Position numbers and translations under genes: made by a program
From: Hippasteria phrygiana
Taxonomy: Eukaryota; Echinodermata; Asteroidea; Valvatida; Goniasteridae
Assembly (NCBI GenBank): GCA_037893225.1
Contig: JAZGUH010000402.1
Span: 310,001-374,000 of the forward strand
DNA: 64,000 nucleotides
Reading direction: 5' to 3'
Notes under the pieces: model-generated
Seen by the model: only the letters and a program-made list of their open reading frames with translations
What the model was told of the DNA's origin: nothing
Database searches by the model: none
Shown: piece by piece, positions 63,501 through 64,000 of the stretch
Numbering within the stretch: the stretch's first letter is position 1
Layout: each line of letters opens with the position of its first letter

Positions 63501-64000
63501 GGCCAATGAGATGACTGCCATATAGTCCAGGTTTGAAAAAGACCACCTGGCCGGTTGTGGGCTATATGTGCATTCAATCTGCCTTTTGTGTGTTACGCTT
63601 TACTGCACAGAGAAAACAATGGCAGACATGTAACAATGCAGTTAAGCTGAATGTATACATGTACTGGTTTGTTTTGAATCAAGTACATTTAGCAACTCAC
63701 ACAACAGAGGAGTTAAAATGACAGAATCACCGGTAGGACTATGTGACCTGTTCCCACGAAATGGGTGGAAAGTAACCAAATTTGAAAAAAAAAAAAAAAT
63801 CAAGATTATGGTTTAATTTGATATACATGTACATGTATTGTGTGTTGTGGTACCTCATTCCTAGCCCCCAATACAACCTTTGGAGTTTGAGAAAAAAAAT
63901 TGAGAAAATCCATGCTTTGAGAACATGAAGCTGAAAGTTTGTGATCTGTGAACACTTTAACCCAAGTTCAAAAGAGAAATCATCCCCCCCCCCCCCAAAA
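60560..64000. other. 3' end of the window, no supported gene
   Basis: It contains a CAAGATGGCGTC start-like site (61625) with a weak downstream donor, poly-C (61977-62000) next to GGGGGGGAACCTCCCCCC, a MITE right end CCTGGCTATGCTACTG (62416), a possible short exon at 62572-62609, frequent TACATGTA words, and a closing C run at 63985. None is strong enough to call a gene. Confidence 0.4.

Overview
This is eukaryotic genomic DNA. It has long introns, GT-AG splice junctions, dense short inverted-repeat transposons, tRNA-headed SINEs and microsatellites, and no bacterial operon structure. The coding content (a receptor with SCARF/MEGF10/Draper-type EGF repeats) fits a metazoan. The repeat landscape and the strong excess of the octamer TAGGCCTA suggest a marine deuterostome invertebrate, most likely an echinoderm. 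That species-level guess is inference only.

One gene is well supported. Nine coding exons on the + strand (13579 to 53699) join in consistent phase (2-1-2-1-2-1-2-1) into a 997-residue single-pass membrane protein. It has a signal peptide (exon 1), an N-terminal Cys-Cys segment (exon 2), about six EGF and laminin-type EGF repeats (exons 3-6), an S/T-rich stalk plus one transmembrane helix (exon 7), a short exon with a YETV motif (exon 8), and a 3' exon encoding most of a ~567-residue cytoplasmic tail (exon 9). The tail carries six tandem 9-residue RxxSP repeats, three YxxL motifs, proline-rich SH3-type sites and SR-rich stretches. The architecture is that of an engulfment or scavenger receptor that signals through its tail. 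Exact orthology cannot be settled from the sequence alone, so no symbol is given. A possible alternative first exon in intron 7 (45347-45405) would splice in phase to exon 8 and give a soluble tail-only isoform.

Layout: 1-13.5 kb is intergenic and filled with non-autonomous transposons (hAT-like MITEs with poly-G/C cores, a TTAA-flanked family in three copies, a nested-palindrome hairpin, fold-backs). 13.5-53.7 kb is the receptor gene. Its introns hold SINEs, a 1.9-kb higher-order tandem repeat, an uninterrupted (CAA)100 tract, a triple-nested transposon whose 8-bp target duplication forms the polypyrimidine tract of exon 6, a 2.5-kb element with 10-bp-periodic subterminal repeats, and a MULE-like element with a 9-bp duplication. 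53.7-64 kb is 3' UTR and intergenic sequence, with a decayed Tc1/mariner transposase fragment between long inverted arms and weak signs of a second gene starting near 59.2 kb.

No rRNA, convincing functional tRNA, CRISPR array or complete transposase was seen. Most open reading frames on both strands are chance frames or run through simple repeats.
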